From positions 1 through 64,000 of the forward strand of contig CAJLCI010000001.1 of assembly GCA_905205065.1 (NCBI GenBank): a stretch of 64,000 nt of DNA, written 5' to 3'. This document shows positions 44,944-53,823 of the stretch, in pieces. Position 1 is the stretch's first letter. Each line of letters begins with the position of its first letter. The translations under genes were made by a program, and so were the position numbers. A model generated the notes under the pieces. It was not told the origin of the DNA and did no database searches. It saw nothing but the letters and a program-made list of their open reading frames with translations. Origin of the DNA: an uncultured Eubacteriales bacterium. GTDB lineage: Bacteria; Bacillota; Clostridia; Oscillospirales; CAG-272.

Positions 44944-45103
44944 TGATAATCATCCCTTTCATTACAAAATTAAAATCTCTGACATCTTATTTGACGCTGT
45001 TACTATCGATTGCACTTTAAATACGTTGATTTATCTTTAATTCAATAAATTCCGAACACCGATTTCTAAAAGTTTCAACATTAAAATTCAGAGCATCCTT
45101 AAT

Positions 45104-45496
45104 TTATATCCACCATTCGGGAGTAATTTCTCCAAGCGTAATAATTCTTTCTGATTCATAATCAAGAAGTATCTCAATAGTACGATAATCATTCGGCATA
45201 AGCTGAGCCATAAGTTCACGGCAGGCACCGCACGGAGCAGCCATTTTTCCGTCAGTCATAATCGCGAGAATCCTTTTAATTTCATGCTCTCCGTTTGTTA
45301 GCATATTAAAAACAGCATTTCTTTCGGCACAAATTCCCAACGTACAACAAGTATCTACACAAACTCCAGTATATATTTTCCCCGATGAAGATAATACAGA
45401 GGCCGCAACTCCGCCGGCCTCTATATAATCAGATATTTTTCTGCCATTCTGTACTGCTTTTGCAGCTAAGTACATTTCATGCCATATCTTCTCCAA
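45104..45496 (-). CDS. cdd: Cytidine deaminase
   Basis: Zinc-dependent deamination of cytidine/deoxycytidine. The 130-residue protein has the catalytic CAERNAVF (Cys and Glu) and PCGACRELM (two Zn Cys) motifs. A longer frame starts at GTG 45520, but AAAAGGAGC sits inside it, seven bases before a TTG at 45496. The TTG start gives the standard family length. It lies between the acyltransferase and DUF6320 genes and may simply be a bystander. Confidence 0.86.
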   Translation of the reverse strand: MEKIWHEMYLAAKAVQNGRKISDYIEAGGVAASVLSSSGKIYTGVCVDTCCTLGICAERNAVFNMLTNGEHEIKRILAIMTDGKMAAPCGACRELMAQLMPNDYRTIEILLDYESERIITLGEITPEWWI

Positions 45497-45633
45497 TTTT
45501 AAGCTCCTTTTCCATGCCACGCCGCAGCAAAAACGTGATAACTACAATATTATGAATCTACGATAATTATATGTACATTTTTTCTGTCAGCCGATAAGAT
45601 CAAGTATTTATGCGGAACAACCTCCGTAATAAC

Positions 45634-46905
45634 TTAAACGTTTCCGTCGTTTCTAATATTTGACGTTATTTCAATATCCGCACCCATAGATGTCAAAATC
45701 CTAAAAAAACGACGCTGAATATCAGTACTCAAAAACGGAGAGGAAAAACTGATTACCAAATTGTCCATATATGAACATATACACGCCTGAATACGGTTTG
45801 TAGAACAAAAAACTCCAAACTGTCTCACATATTTATTTATTTCTTCGGGAAGCGTTACAACACCAATATTCGATAAAGCGGCGGTCACTCTACGATTGTT
45901 TTGATTATATGCAAGACGCATAAAAATATTTTTTACAGTAATAGGAGCAATTCTCGCGGCAATTGCCCTCTCATACGAAGCAAAACGATTAAAACGCTGC
46001 CCGAGCTTTTCGGCCGTAAACTCACTCTTAAAGTAAGCCCCAACGTACGCAGCAATCGCCGGCAGCTCTCCACTTTGCTCCGAAAAATTATAAGGAACAT
46101 CTACAACGCCGAAAAAATTTCGGGCTGACTCGGACGGAAAGTATTTCCGAAGATTTACCGGAACTGTAATTACAACAGGCTTCGAATACTCTCTGACAGA
46201 AAGACCGTCACCAATGGAACGGAAAAGAACAGCACAGAGAAACGCCGTAACTGTTACACCCCAGGAACGGGAAATCTCCAACAAACGCTTTACACTTACT
46301 CTTCCCTCAATAATACCGAGGCTTCCCACCGGTAGCTTTTCCTCATGAACGCGGTAAGCTACAGCCGCTTTTTTTAGCTTATACGGTTTGGGCTTACAGT
46401 AGTATTTTGAAAAACTGTCATCGCGCTTCTGAGCTTCCGACGCATCATAATCTATTACTGCTGACGCTCCCAATTTATATCGGCAAGCAAGATATTCAGA
46501 AGTCAGCATCTTAAGGAAATTCATCGCACCCGTACCGTCAGTTAAAGCGTGATATACCTCTAAATTTATTCTGCATCCAAAATAAGATACATCGAAAAGC
46601 AAATTTTTTCTGTTCGGATTATATATCTGAGAGCAAGGAGGCTTATTGTCCTCATGTACAAACGGATCAATACGACTGTCCTCAAAATAGTACCAAAACA
46701 GTCCTTTTTTCAAAACAGAACGAAAAAAAGGAAATTTTGCAAGCGTATGATTAAGGGCAAGCTGAAGCGTTTTCGGATCGACTGTGTCGTTTAATTCACA
46801 GTAAAAACGAAAAACCTTAGTATCGCGCTTACTTGTCGTTGACGGAAATATTTTTGCAGCATTTTCAAGTTTTGTCCACCTCGCCCGTCCTTTTTCAAAA
46901 ATCAT
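45634..46905 (-). CDS. Condensation-domain-like acyltransferase
   Basis: A 423-residue stand-alone protein of the condensation/alcohol acetyltransferase superfamily. The catalytic HxxxDG motif appears as YHALTDGTGAMNFL (about 133-146). The second half contains the VPVNLRKYFPSESARNFFG pattern typical of this fold. No carrier-protein or adenylation domain is nearby, so it is not an NRPS module; acyl transfer to an alcohol or glycolipid is plausible. A start after GGGGGATTTGA is well supported. Its neighbours are an HSL-type hydrolase upstream and DUF6320 downstream. Confidence 0.78.
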   Translation of the reverse strand: MIFEKGRARWTKLENAAKIFPSTTSKRDTKVFRFYCELNDTVDPKTLQLALNHTLAKFPFFRSVLKKGLFWYYFEDSRIDPFVHEDNKPPCSQIYNPNRKNLLFDVSYFGCRINLEVYHALTDGTGAMNFLKMLTSEYLACRYKLGASAVIDYDASEAQKRDDSFSKYYCKPKPYKLKKAAVAYRVHEEKLPVGSLGIIEGRVSVKRLLEISRSWGVTVTAFLCAVLFRSIGDGLSVREYSKPVVITVPVNLRKYFPSESARNFFGVVDVPYNFSEQSGELPAIAAYVGAYFKSEFTAEKLGQRFNRFASYERAIAARIAPITVKNIFMRLAYNQNNRRVTAALSNIGVVTLPEEINKYVRQFGVFCSTNRIQACICSYMDNLVISFSSPFLSTDIQRRFFRILTSMGADIEITSNIRNDGNV

Positions 46906-47002
46906 TCAAATCCCCCAAATCCGTCATTTCTGATAATTAATCCACGAAATCTATTACTGTAATACAAAATCTCTGACTATAGTACAGTGAAATTATAGTT
47001 CA

Positions 47003-47127
47003 ACAATGAGCAAAACCCTGTTATAAAGCGTTCAGCGGTGAATTTTACCCCATCGGAAAAAGTGAATAAACCGCGCCTCCTTCAGAGATGAACGCATTAC
47101 AGACAGATACATCCCGCTTTAGCTGTA
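47003..47127 (+). repeat. Dispersed repeat family A, copy 4
   Basis: ATGAGCAAAACC...TATAAAGCGTTCAGCGG...CATCGGAAAAAGTGAATAAACCGCGCCT, then CAGAGATGAACGCATTACAGACAG, ending GCTTTAGCTGTA. It begins ten bases past the stop of the alpha/beta hydrolase (minus strand). Confidence 0.72.
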
Positions 47128-47136
47128 TCCTATGCA

Positions 47137-48078
47137 TCATTGTTTCTCAAGAAAACTGGCTATAAGCTCATATGTTTTTCTGACCATTTTAAACCGAAGT
47201 CGCAAAGACATATATCCGTGAAGCGCATCTTTTATCCGCAAAATTTTAACCTTATTGCCCGACATCCTGAGTCTGCGTCCATACTCCTCTCCTTCATCCC
47301 GAAGCGGACAATATTCGGCAGTAATAACCAATGTCTCCGGCTGGAAACGTAAATCATCTGCGAGCAGCGGCGCAAGATAAGGGCTTTTAAAATCATCCTG
47401 AGATGAAACATATAAACTCAAATACCCTTCAACCTGCTTTGATGTCAAAAGATAGTCTGTTCCGTTATCTCTTACCGAGTCAAATTCGGATGTAATCGAA
47501 TGATCATTTCCGGTAGACGGATATATAAGAATCTGCCTCTGTGGCATAAATTCGCCCCGATCACGCGCAAGAAGCGATACAGCAGCCGCCAAATTTCCTC
47601 CGGCGCTATCCCCCATAAGCACAATTTCATCCGAAGAAAATTCAGGCAAAAACCTGTGCCTACATACAGCATATGCCGCCTCATAACAATCCTCAAGTCC
47701 CGCCGGAAACTTATTTTCGGGAGCGAGACGATAATCTACCGACACTACAATACGCCCAAGCATCTCTACAATATCCGTACATACGCCTGTATAGGTGTCG
47801 ATATTGCCGCACACCCATCCGCCTCCGTGAAAAAAAACTATAACTCCGGAGGGCTTACCGCCGGACGGAATAAAAATTCTTATCGGTATATCATAACCGC
47901 GTCTGCCCCTTATTATATCGTCGCGGATAACAATATCCTTTTCTCTCTCGGCCTTTGCCTTTGCCGGCTTATTTGCAATTGCTTCAACCTGGCGCTTAAG
48001 TTTGTAGGTCTGTGTAATATCCGGCTCAGGGTATGAAAGAGCCTTAAGAGCAGCGCGCATTGCCTTATTAATTGCCAC
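47137..48078 (-). CDS. Alpha/beta hydrolase (HSL-type esterase/lipase)
   Basis: A 313-residue hormone-sensitive-lipase-type esterase. The oxyanion-hole motif FFHGGGWVCG is at about 82-91, the nucleophile elbow MGDSAGGN at about 153-160, the acid in YCPLRDEGEEY and the His in DALHGYM. Members hydrolyse short to medium acyl esters. There is no signal peptide. It starts at GTG after AAAGGAGTAATAACG. It probably shares a biochemical context with the condensation-like acyltransferase 231 bases downstream, an ester-forming and ester-cleaving pair (inference). Confidence 0.87.
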   Translation of the reverse strand: MAINKAMRAALKALSYPEPDITQTYKLKRQVEAIANKPAKAKAEREKDIVIRDDIIRGRRGYDIPIRIFIPSGGKPSGVIVFFHGGGWVCGNIDTYTGVCTDIVEMLGRIVVSVDYRLAPENKFPAGLEDCYEAAYAVCRHRFLPEFSSDEIVLMGDSAGGNLAAAVSLLARDRGEFMPQRQILIYPSTGNDHSITSEFDSVRDNGTDYLLTSKQVEGYLSLYVSSQDDFKSPYLAPLLADDLRFQPETLVITAEYCPLRDEGEEYGRRLRMSGNKVKILRIKDALHGYMSLRLRFKMVRKTYELIASFLEKQ

Positions 48079-48388
48079 CGTTATTACTCCTTTAATAATA
48101 TTAAATCGGAATTTGAAATTATCTTAAACCCGAAATATAACTAAACTTAAATAACCAATATGAAAAAAATATCGACTATTCAGATGCACATCCATTAGCC
48201 TATAGGTCATTTTCTATAGCCTCGTCATAAAGACATTGCACTCTACCGTTTTGTATAAACCTATATTAAGCATTATTATAATATCATAAAGTCTCTGCAA
48301 GTTCAATATAAAAAAATGAACCTATCATATTTTTATTAATTTGCCCTATTCTTGCACAAATAAATGAATAAAGGAAATTTAATTTTTA
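48079..48388. other. Gap between divergent esterase and GyrI-like genes
   Basis: AT-rich; nothing supported apart from the promoter that follows. Confidence 0.35.
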
Positions 48389-48417
48389 TTGACACATATT
48401 AATAAAACTGTTATACT
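48389..48417 (+). promoter_or_regulatory. Promoter of the GyrI-like gene
   Basis: TTGACA (48389-48394) and TATACT (48412-48417), with a 17-base spacer. Confidence 0.75.
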
Positions 48418-48450
48418 TATGTAAAAGACTTCAAAAAGGAGAAAAGAAAA

Positions 48451-48966
48451 ATGGCTATACTTGAAAAACTGGAATTTGAACAATTCGGTCCGTACAGATT
48501 TATTGGTAAGTCTGTTTATGCGCGTATAGGCAGTGAAAGTTCAGGAGAAATATTCGGAAATCTTTGGAACATGAAAAAATGTATTTTTGAGAAAATAGAC
48601 AGATTAGCAGATTTTGCAACTGCAGAAGTAAACGATGTCGCCCTATTGACCGGCGATAAATACGACGATGAAAAACAACTGCTTGGATATACGATTGGAC
48701 GGTTTATGAAACCCGATACTCCTGTCCCTGATAAATTAGATTTTTTTGATATTCCGGATATGTATGTTGCTAAAGGATGGATCAGTGGTAAATTCGATGA
48801 TATTATTATGAATGCCGACAGACTGATAAGTGAAGCCTTAGAACAGCAAAATAAGCATATCGAGCGATATAGTTTTTGTGCGGAGGTATATACAAAGGAT
48901 ACTTTTCCTGAAAATAATTCAATTCCTGTTTTGGAATATTATATTGGTTATAAAGAACTCTCCTAA
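48451..48966 (+). CDS. GyrI-like/effector-binding domain protein (probable)
   Basis: A 171-residue protein without DNA-binding domain. The FGPYRFIGKSVYARIG start, the GYTIGRFMKPDTPVPDKLDFFDIPDMYVAKGWISG middle and the VLEYYIGYK end resemble stand-alone GyrI-like small-molecule-binding domains. Such proteins bind or hydrolyse hydrophobic compounds, and the ligand is unknown. The start follows AAAAAGGAGAAAAGAAAA. Own promoter and terminator. Confidence 0.65.
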   Translation: MAILEKLEFEQFGPYRFIGKSVYARIGSESSGEIFGNLWNMKKCIFEKIDRLADFATAEVNDVALLTGDKYDDEKQLLGYTIGRFMKPDTPVPDKLDFFDIPDMYVAKGWISGKFDDIIMNADRLISEALEQQNKHIERYSFCAEVYTKDTFPENNSIPVLEYYIGYKELS

Positions 48967-48994
48967 GTAAACGATGAATATTATACTGTAAAAA

Positions 48995-49037
48995 AATAAA
49001 GATGTCCCTCCTCTACAATGTAGGACATCTTTATTTT
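48995..49037. terminator. Rho-independent terminator after the GyrI-like gene
   Basis: AATAAAGATGTCC pairs perfectly with GGACATCTTTATT around a 15-base loop, followed by TTATAA. Confidence 0.85.
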
Positions 49038-49161
49038 ATAATATCCGCAGATAGGCTTGCTATGCAAAGCACCACATGGCTCGCGCATCTGCGCAGTATT
49101 GACAGCATCGCAAAAACACCCCTGCAAGCAAGCATTTTCGCCTCTTGGTAAATAATCTCAA

Positions 49162-49241
49162 CGCTAAAGCTTTTTGGTTAGAAAGTTTCGTTTCGCCGCT
49201 GACAACAGTGACTTTGCATAGCAAAACCCCGAAACATTGCA
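49162..49241 (-). repeat. Dispersed repeat family B, inverted copy
   Basis: On the minus strand: AATGTTTCGGGGTTTTGC, then ATGCAAAGTCACTGTTG, then GGCGAAACGAAACTTTC and AAGCTTTAGCGTTGAG. It matches the 2837-2935 copy in the same order. It lies in a 330-base gap after the GyrI-like gene. The preceding 49040-49160 holds a GCAGAT...ATCTGC inverted repeat and no gene. Confidence 0.65.
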
Positions 49242-49300
49242 GCCGGATCTAAACTTACTATAATATATACAAGCTAAGCCAATTCATAGAAATATAATTA

Positions 49301-49642
49301 TCAGTGCTGAGAATATGTTCTCACCCGAGGAGAACTTTGTGAATGAGGCGGCTTATACTTTGTCATATTCACTCTTGCTTCAGCACGGGCATAAGCTTCG
49401 GCATCCGGATAATAACCGCCTTCCTCTCTGTATTGCTTCCTTCTCTGTTTTTCCTGACTTATCCGCACAAGGTCGAGAGCAAAAAAGACTGTAACAAAGA
49501 GAGACATCCAAAACATTACCATAAAAAAGATATGTACAGCCCTATAAGTTTCACCGGATATAAAAAGCATCATAATAAATGAAAACAATGATATTGCAGA
49601 CATAATAAAAGTAATTATTCTGAGTCTGCGCACAAGCACCAT
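49301..49642 (-). CDS. Small membrane protein with basic tail
   Basis: A 113-residue protein with two membrane helices (about 9-29 and 38-62), then a charged, Tyr/Arg-rich cytoplasmic tail (SQEKQRRKQYREEGGYYPDAEAYARAEARV). No family is recognised. ATG follows AGAAAGGCAG. It has its own promoter upstream. Confidence 0.7.
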   Translation of the reverse strand: MVLVRRLRIITFIMSAISLFSFIMMLFISGETYRAVHIFFMVMFWMSLFVTVFFALDLVRISQEKQRRKQYREEGGYYPDAEAYARAEARVNMTKYKPPHSQSSPRVRTYSQH

Positions 49643-49713
49643 CTGCCTTTCTATCTATAAATTCGGAAATATAATCCGTTCCGGAAATCCTGCGTTAACC
49701 TCCGGATAGTCTA

Positions 49714-49779
49714 TACAGATATGCTAAAATCTGCATATCTACTTTTTATAGTATAACATACTACAAGGCAGTTTGTCAA
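49714..49779 (-). promoter_or_regulatory. Promoter and 5'-UTR palindrome of the small membrane gene
   Basis: On the minus strand TTGACA (49779-49774) and TATACT (49755-49750) with an 18-base spacer. Downstream, AGATATGC/GCATATCT (49717-49740) forms an eight-bp palindrome in the leader. Confidence 0.65.
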
Positions 49780-49881
49780 CAAAAATATAAAAAATATTGT
49801 AATTTTATATAAAATTATCTATAAAATGATATATTATAATATCTTTTTCAAATTTATATAATATGCCGCAGATAATTCCCG

Positions 49882-50913
49882 TTAAATTATATCCGCCATC
49901 TCAAGAATAAGTTTTTCTGTTTTTTCCCAGCCAAGGCAAGCGTCAGTAATTGATTTACCGTAAATTCCTCCGCCGACCTTTTGCGCTCCGTCCTCTATAT
50001 AAGACTCTACCATGAAGCCTTTTACAAGCTTTCTTATGTCAGAAGAGTATCTACAGTTTGCCAGAACTTCCTTTATAATTCTCCCCTGTTCAAAAGGATT
50101 TTTACCTGAATTTGCGTGGTTGGAATCTATAATAACCGCAGGATTCGAAAGCGGTTTTTCGGCATAAAGCTCGCAAAGGCGAATCAGATCCTCGTAGTGG
50201 TAGTTCGGCATAGACTGACCGTGCTTATTCATATAGCCGCGGAGGATCGCATGAGCGTACGGATTTCCCTGAGAATGAGCTTCCCATCCGCGATATATAA
50301 AAGTATGCTTGTGCTGCGCAGCAGTGATGGAATTCATCATAACCGAAAGATCGCCGCTTGTCGGGTTTTTCATTCCGACCGCAAAATCAAGTCCGCTTGC
50401 AGTTAACCGATGCTGCTGATCCTCAACAGAGCGTGCCCCGATAGCAGAGTAACAAAGAAGATCATCCATATATTTCGTATTTTCAGGATAAAGCATTTCA
50501 TCCGCGCAGGAAAAACCGGTTTCCTCAAGCGCGCGCATATGCAGTTCCCGAATAGCTATGATACCCTTGAAAACATCGGGTTTTTCGTTTGGATCAGGCT
50601 GATGAAGCATACCCTTGTAACCGTCGCCGGTCGTTCTGGGCTTATTCGTATAAATACGCGGAATTATAAAAATTTTATCCTTTACCTGTTCCTGAACCTT
50701 TACAAGTCTGGAAATATAGTCGAGTACACTGTCCTCATTGTCCGCGGAGCACGGTCCGATTATAAGCATCAGCTTGTCAGATCTTCCACTCAGTATATCT
50801 TTGGTTTCAATATCTCTCGCTTCTACAAGCTCTGCCATTTTAGCATTCAAAGGATACATCTCCTTGACTTCCATTGGAATGGCAAGCTTTCTTTCAAACA
50901 CCATATTCATCAT
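49882..50913 (-). CDS. aroF: 3-deoxy-7-phosphoheptulonate synthase (type I DAHP synthase)
   Basis: Condenses phosphoenolpyruvate and erythrose 4-phosphate, the first shikimate step. A 343-residue type I enzyme of the AroF/G/H class: LMLIIGPCSADN, the PRIYTNKPRTTGDGYKGM stretch, GARSVEDQQHR, GMKNPTSGD, and IIDSNHANSGKNP with metal ligands. It is the last gene of the operon although it encodes the first step; its start lies three bases after the tyrA stop, with GGAG inside tyrA. Feedback specificity cannot be read by eye. Confidence 0.94.
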   Translation of the reverse strand: MMNMVFERKLAIPMEVKEMYPLNAKMAELVEARDIETKDILSGRSDKLMLIIGPCSADNEDSVLDYISRLVKVQEQVKDKIFIIPRIYTNKPRTTGDGYKGMLHQPDPNEKPDVFKGIIAIRELHMRALEETGFSCADEMLYPENTKYMDDLLCYSAIGARSVEDQQHRLTASGLDFAVGMKNPTSGDLSVMMNSITAAQHKHTFIYRGWEAHSQGNPYAHAILRGYMNKHGQSMPNYHYEDLIRLCELYAEKPLSNPAVIIDSNHANSGKNPFEQGRIIKEVLANCRYSSDIRKLVKGFMVESYIEDGAQKVGGGIYGKSITDACLGWEKTEKLILEMADII

Positions 50914-50916
50914 TAG

Positions 50917-51789
50917 TCAAAACTCTCCTTTTCTGGTATTGTCAAACACCGCACGTCTTGCGGTTGAAATTCTCATTTTCTCTTTCATTCCTTCGACATC
51001 TTCAGCCGCAAGAAGATCCCGGAAAAGCACAAATTCACGAAGAAATATATCCATTTGTTCGAGCAAAGCGTCCTTATTCAATAAAAAAAGCTCGCTCCAC
51101 ATGTTTTCATTAATCCTTGCAATCCTTGTAAGATCTCTGAATGAATCCCCCGTATAACACGCAAGATGCGTATTATCAGAGCATGTCATAAGAGTCACGG
51201 CTATGCAGTGCGTAAGCTGTGATACAAAACCTATCATTTCATCGTGTTCTTCAGGAGAAAGAACGGAAATTCTTGAAAAACCAAGTTCTTCTCCAAGCCG
51301 TCTGCATGTGAGAATAGATTCAACGCTGTTTTTATTGGTCGGAACAACTATGAAATTTGCGTCATGGAAAATACGGTCATCGCTGTTTTCCACTCCGTAA
51401 ACCTCCCGGCCCGCCATCGGATGAGACGCAATATACTCGACATCATCCCGAAGCATCTCCTGAATTTTATAGACAATACAGGATTTAACACCCGTCACAT
51501 CAGTAACAATCGCACCCGATTTGAAAAGATGCTGATAATCGCGTACCCAATCTAAAAAAACTTTCGGATAGAGTGCAAATATAACCATATCCGCAGATCC
51601 GACCGCCTCATCGTCGACATAATCATACCCCTCGTCGACAATCTCTTCCCTGAGTCCGTATTTTATAGATTCGGGATTTGAATCAATCGCAGTTACATAA
51701 AAGCCCCGTTTTTTTAATCCCCTTGCATAGCTTCCGCCGATCAATCCAAGACCGACAATCATAATACGCATACTTTTATCAAGCTTCAT
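50917..51789 (-). CDS. tyrA: Prephenate dehydrogenase
   Basis: Oxidative decarboxylation of prephenate to 4-hydroxyphenylpyruvate, the tyrosine branch. 290 residues with the NAD-binding motif VGLGLIGGSYARGLKK at about 12-27 and the substrate region ASHPMAGREVYGVENSD, then SQLTHCIAVTLM. There is no C-terminal ACT domain, so allosteric Tyr inhibition may be lacking, which would leave more control to transcription (inference). It overlaps aroA by 11 bases. Confidence 0.93.
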   Translation of the reverse strand: MKLDKSMRIMIVGLGLIGGSYARGLKKRGFYVTAIDSNPESIKYGLREEIVDEGYDYVDDEAVGSADMVIFALYPKVFLDWVRDYQHLFKSGAIVTDVTGVKSCIVYKIQEMLRDDVEYIASHPMAGREVYGVENSDDRIFHDANFIVVPTNKNSVESILTCRRLGEELGFSRISVLSPEEHDEMIGFVSQLTHCIAVTLMTCSDNTHLACYTGDSFRDLTRIARINENMWSELFLLNKDALLEQMDIFLREFVLFRDLLAAEDVEGMKEKMRISTARRAVFDNTRKGEF

Positions 51790-53110
51790 AATATCTGATC
51801 TTTGCCCCTAACTCCTCAATTTTTTCAAAGAAATCCGGCATACTCTTTGCTACCGCTTCTGCCCCGCTTATTCTGCCCCCTGTTTTTGTAAGCAAAACAG
51901 AAAGCGCCATGACAATTCTGTGATCACCGTGTCCGTAAAGAGTTCCGTCAGGACGATGCAGACCGGCTCCGTCTGCTTCTATCCGGTTCTCAAATAGTTT
52001 CAGCTCCGCTCCAAGCTTTGAAAGCTCTTCGGCCATAGCAGCTCCGCGGTCACTCTCTTTGATTTTCAAGCGTTTTGTATCAGTCAGCACTGCCCCATGT
52101 TTTGAAACGGCGGCAGCAAGAAGTATCGGTCCCAAGTCGGGACACGAAGCTATCGATAAAACAGGTCTGCCATTTTTAACTTCCGAAAAATACTCTCTAT
52201 ATACACGATCCCCTTGTAAACTGTCAGGAGAAAGTCCGGTAACTGTTACATCTCCGCCAATAAGATTAAAAGCCTCAAAAAATGCAGCGTTTGAATAATC
52301 GCCTTCGACCTCGGCTATCTGAGGAATATAACTTTGTCCCCCGGAAATTATTATTTCATTATCGCTCCTGAAATTAACCATTACACCAAACCGGCGGAGA
52401 GCGGAAACCGTAAGGTCTATGTAGGCACGGCTTTCCATGCGTCCAGTAATCTTTATAACACTTTCACCTTGTACAAGCGGAAGAGCAAAAAGAAGTCCGC
52501 TTATAAACTGACTGCTGATATCGCCGGGAATACTGTATTCTCCGCTTTTAAGCCGACCGCAAACATGAATCCCGTCCGCACACCTGTAAAAAGTCAATCC
52601 ATGCTGAAAGCAAATATCTTCATAAACCGACATCGGTCTCTGCATAAGACGTTCACTGCCGATGAATACTGCCTCATTATCCGAGAAAAATGCAAGCGGG
52701 ATAAGGAAACGAAGCGTGCTTCCACATTCTCTGCATGGCATAAGCACTTTACCCCGTTTTAAAAGATCTGTACCAGTAACATGCACAGTTCCAACAGATT
52801 CCGTATCCTTTCCGCTTTCTTCGGATCCTCCAAAAACTGTGTCGTCGTCTTCGGCTCGTCCGGCATCACTACAGCCCTCAGATGAAAACTTTTGCGTGAT
52901 ATATGTATTTTGAGTGCCATACTTAATCTCGGCGCCGAGTGCCCTCAGACAGTCAATCGTAGCAAGCACATCTTCCGACGGCGAAATTCCCGAAATAATG
53001 CTCTCTCCGACAGCAAGTCCAGAACATATCAAAAGACGGTGCGCCATACTCTTAGACGGCGGAGCCTTTATACTTCCGCGAAGCTCTGACGGAAAAAATT
53101 CAACTATCAT
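51779..53110 (-). CDS. aroA: 5-enolpyruvylshikimate-3-phosphate synthase with acidic insert
   Basis: EPSP synthase, sixth shikimate step; 443 residues from ATG 53110. The substrate loop IKAPPSKSMAHRLLICSGLA begins at about residue 13; CRECGSTLRFLIPLAFF, then DGDYSNAAF-like VEGDYSNAAFF, SDRGAAMAEELSKLGAE and DHRIVMALSVL follow. An unusual Gly/Asp/Glu/Ser-rich segment of about 40 residues (about 75-115, AGRAEDDDTVFGGSEESGKD) is inserted between the first and second strands of domain one. A GTG at 53140 extends the frame but lacks a spaced ribosome binding site. Confidence 0.92.
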   Translation of the reverse strand: MIVEFFPSELRGSIKAPPSKSMAHRLLICSGLAVGESIISGISPSEDVLATIDCLRALGAEIKYGTQNTYITQKFSSEGCSDAGRAEDDDTVFGGSEESGKDTESVGTVHVTGTDLLKRGKVLMPCRECGSTLRFLIPLAFFSDNEAVFIGSERLMQRPMSVYEDICFQHGLTFYRCADGIHVCGRLKSGEYSIPGDISSQFISGLLFALPLVQGESVIKITGRMESRAYIDLTVSALRRFGVMVNFRSDNEIIISGGQSYIPQIAEVEGDYSNAAFFEAFNLIGGDVTVTGLSPDSLQGDRVYREYFSEVKNGRPVLSIASCPDLGPILLAAAVSKHGAVLTDTKRLKIKESDRGAAMAEELSKLGAELKLFENRIEADGAGLHRPDGTLYGHGDHRIVMALSVLLTKTGGRISGAEAVAKSMPDFFEKIEELGAKIRYYEA

Positions 53111-53284
53111 TTGATTTTTATTTCCAATCCTTTCGTACACCTTTCAATACCATAGGTTTTTGCAACTATAAGTATCTAACATCCATTTTATGAAAAACTT
53201 TTCACTTTCAAGGCTTTAATGCTCATGCAGCTTCAGGCTCCCCGAATATTCGAAATCCGCATTTTTACTGGTAATCATATATTT

Positions 53285-53734
53285 TCACACAATATAATCA
53301 AGCAAAAAATCAATAGCTTCAAGATATCCGTCCGTACCGTGACCGCAAATCGTTTTTCTGCACGCGCTGCGTACATAACTTACCTGACGGAAATCCTCTC
53401 TGGATGAAACATCTGATATATGAACCTCAACCGCCGGAATACCTACCGCTTTAAGAGCATCGAGCAATGCCACGCTTGTATGTGTATATGCTGCGGGATT
53501 AATTACAATTCCGTCGAATTTTCCATACGCACTCTGAATTTTGTCAACGAGATCGCCCTCGTGATTCGACTGGTAAAGCTCGATCCCGGCTCCGGCGGCT
53601 TCACAGTGATGAACTATCTTATCACAAAGATCCTGATATGTCTCCCGACCATAAATGTCAGGCTCCCGAATTCCCAGCATATTAATATTCGGTCCATTTA
53701 TAATCAGTATTTTTTTTATCGCTTTTTCTTCCAT
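53285..53734 (-). CDS. aroQ: 3-dehydroquinate dehydratase, type II
   Basis: Third shikimate step. A 149-residue type II enzyme: INGPNINMLGIREPDIYG (catalytic Tyr follows), NHEGDLVDKIQ, INPAAYTHTSVALLDAL, EVHISDVSSREDFR. The frame is open from 53761, but AAAAGGTATGGTCATTAAT precedes ATG 53734. It sits between aroE/K and aroA in the operon, with about 90 and 175 bases on the two sides. Confidence 0.93.
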   Translation of the reverse strand: MEEKAIKKILIINGPNINMLGIREPDIYGRETYQDLCDKIVHHCEAAGAGIELYQSNHEGDLVDKIQSAYGKFDGIVINPAAYTHTSVALLDALKAVGIPAVEVHISDVSSREDFRQVSYVRSACRKTICGHGTDGYLEAIDFLLDYIV

Positions 53735-53823
53735 ATTAATGACCATACCTTTTAGACACAACTAAAAAAACAATTTTCTCTCAAGCGGTAAGCATCAAAG
53801 CTATTTCCGCTTTACGCGTATGT

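Noticed and set aside
45634..46905. Nonribosomal peptide synthetase module
   Set aside because: The HxxxDG acyltransferase stands alone; no adenylation, carrier or thioesterase domain is nearby.
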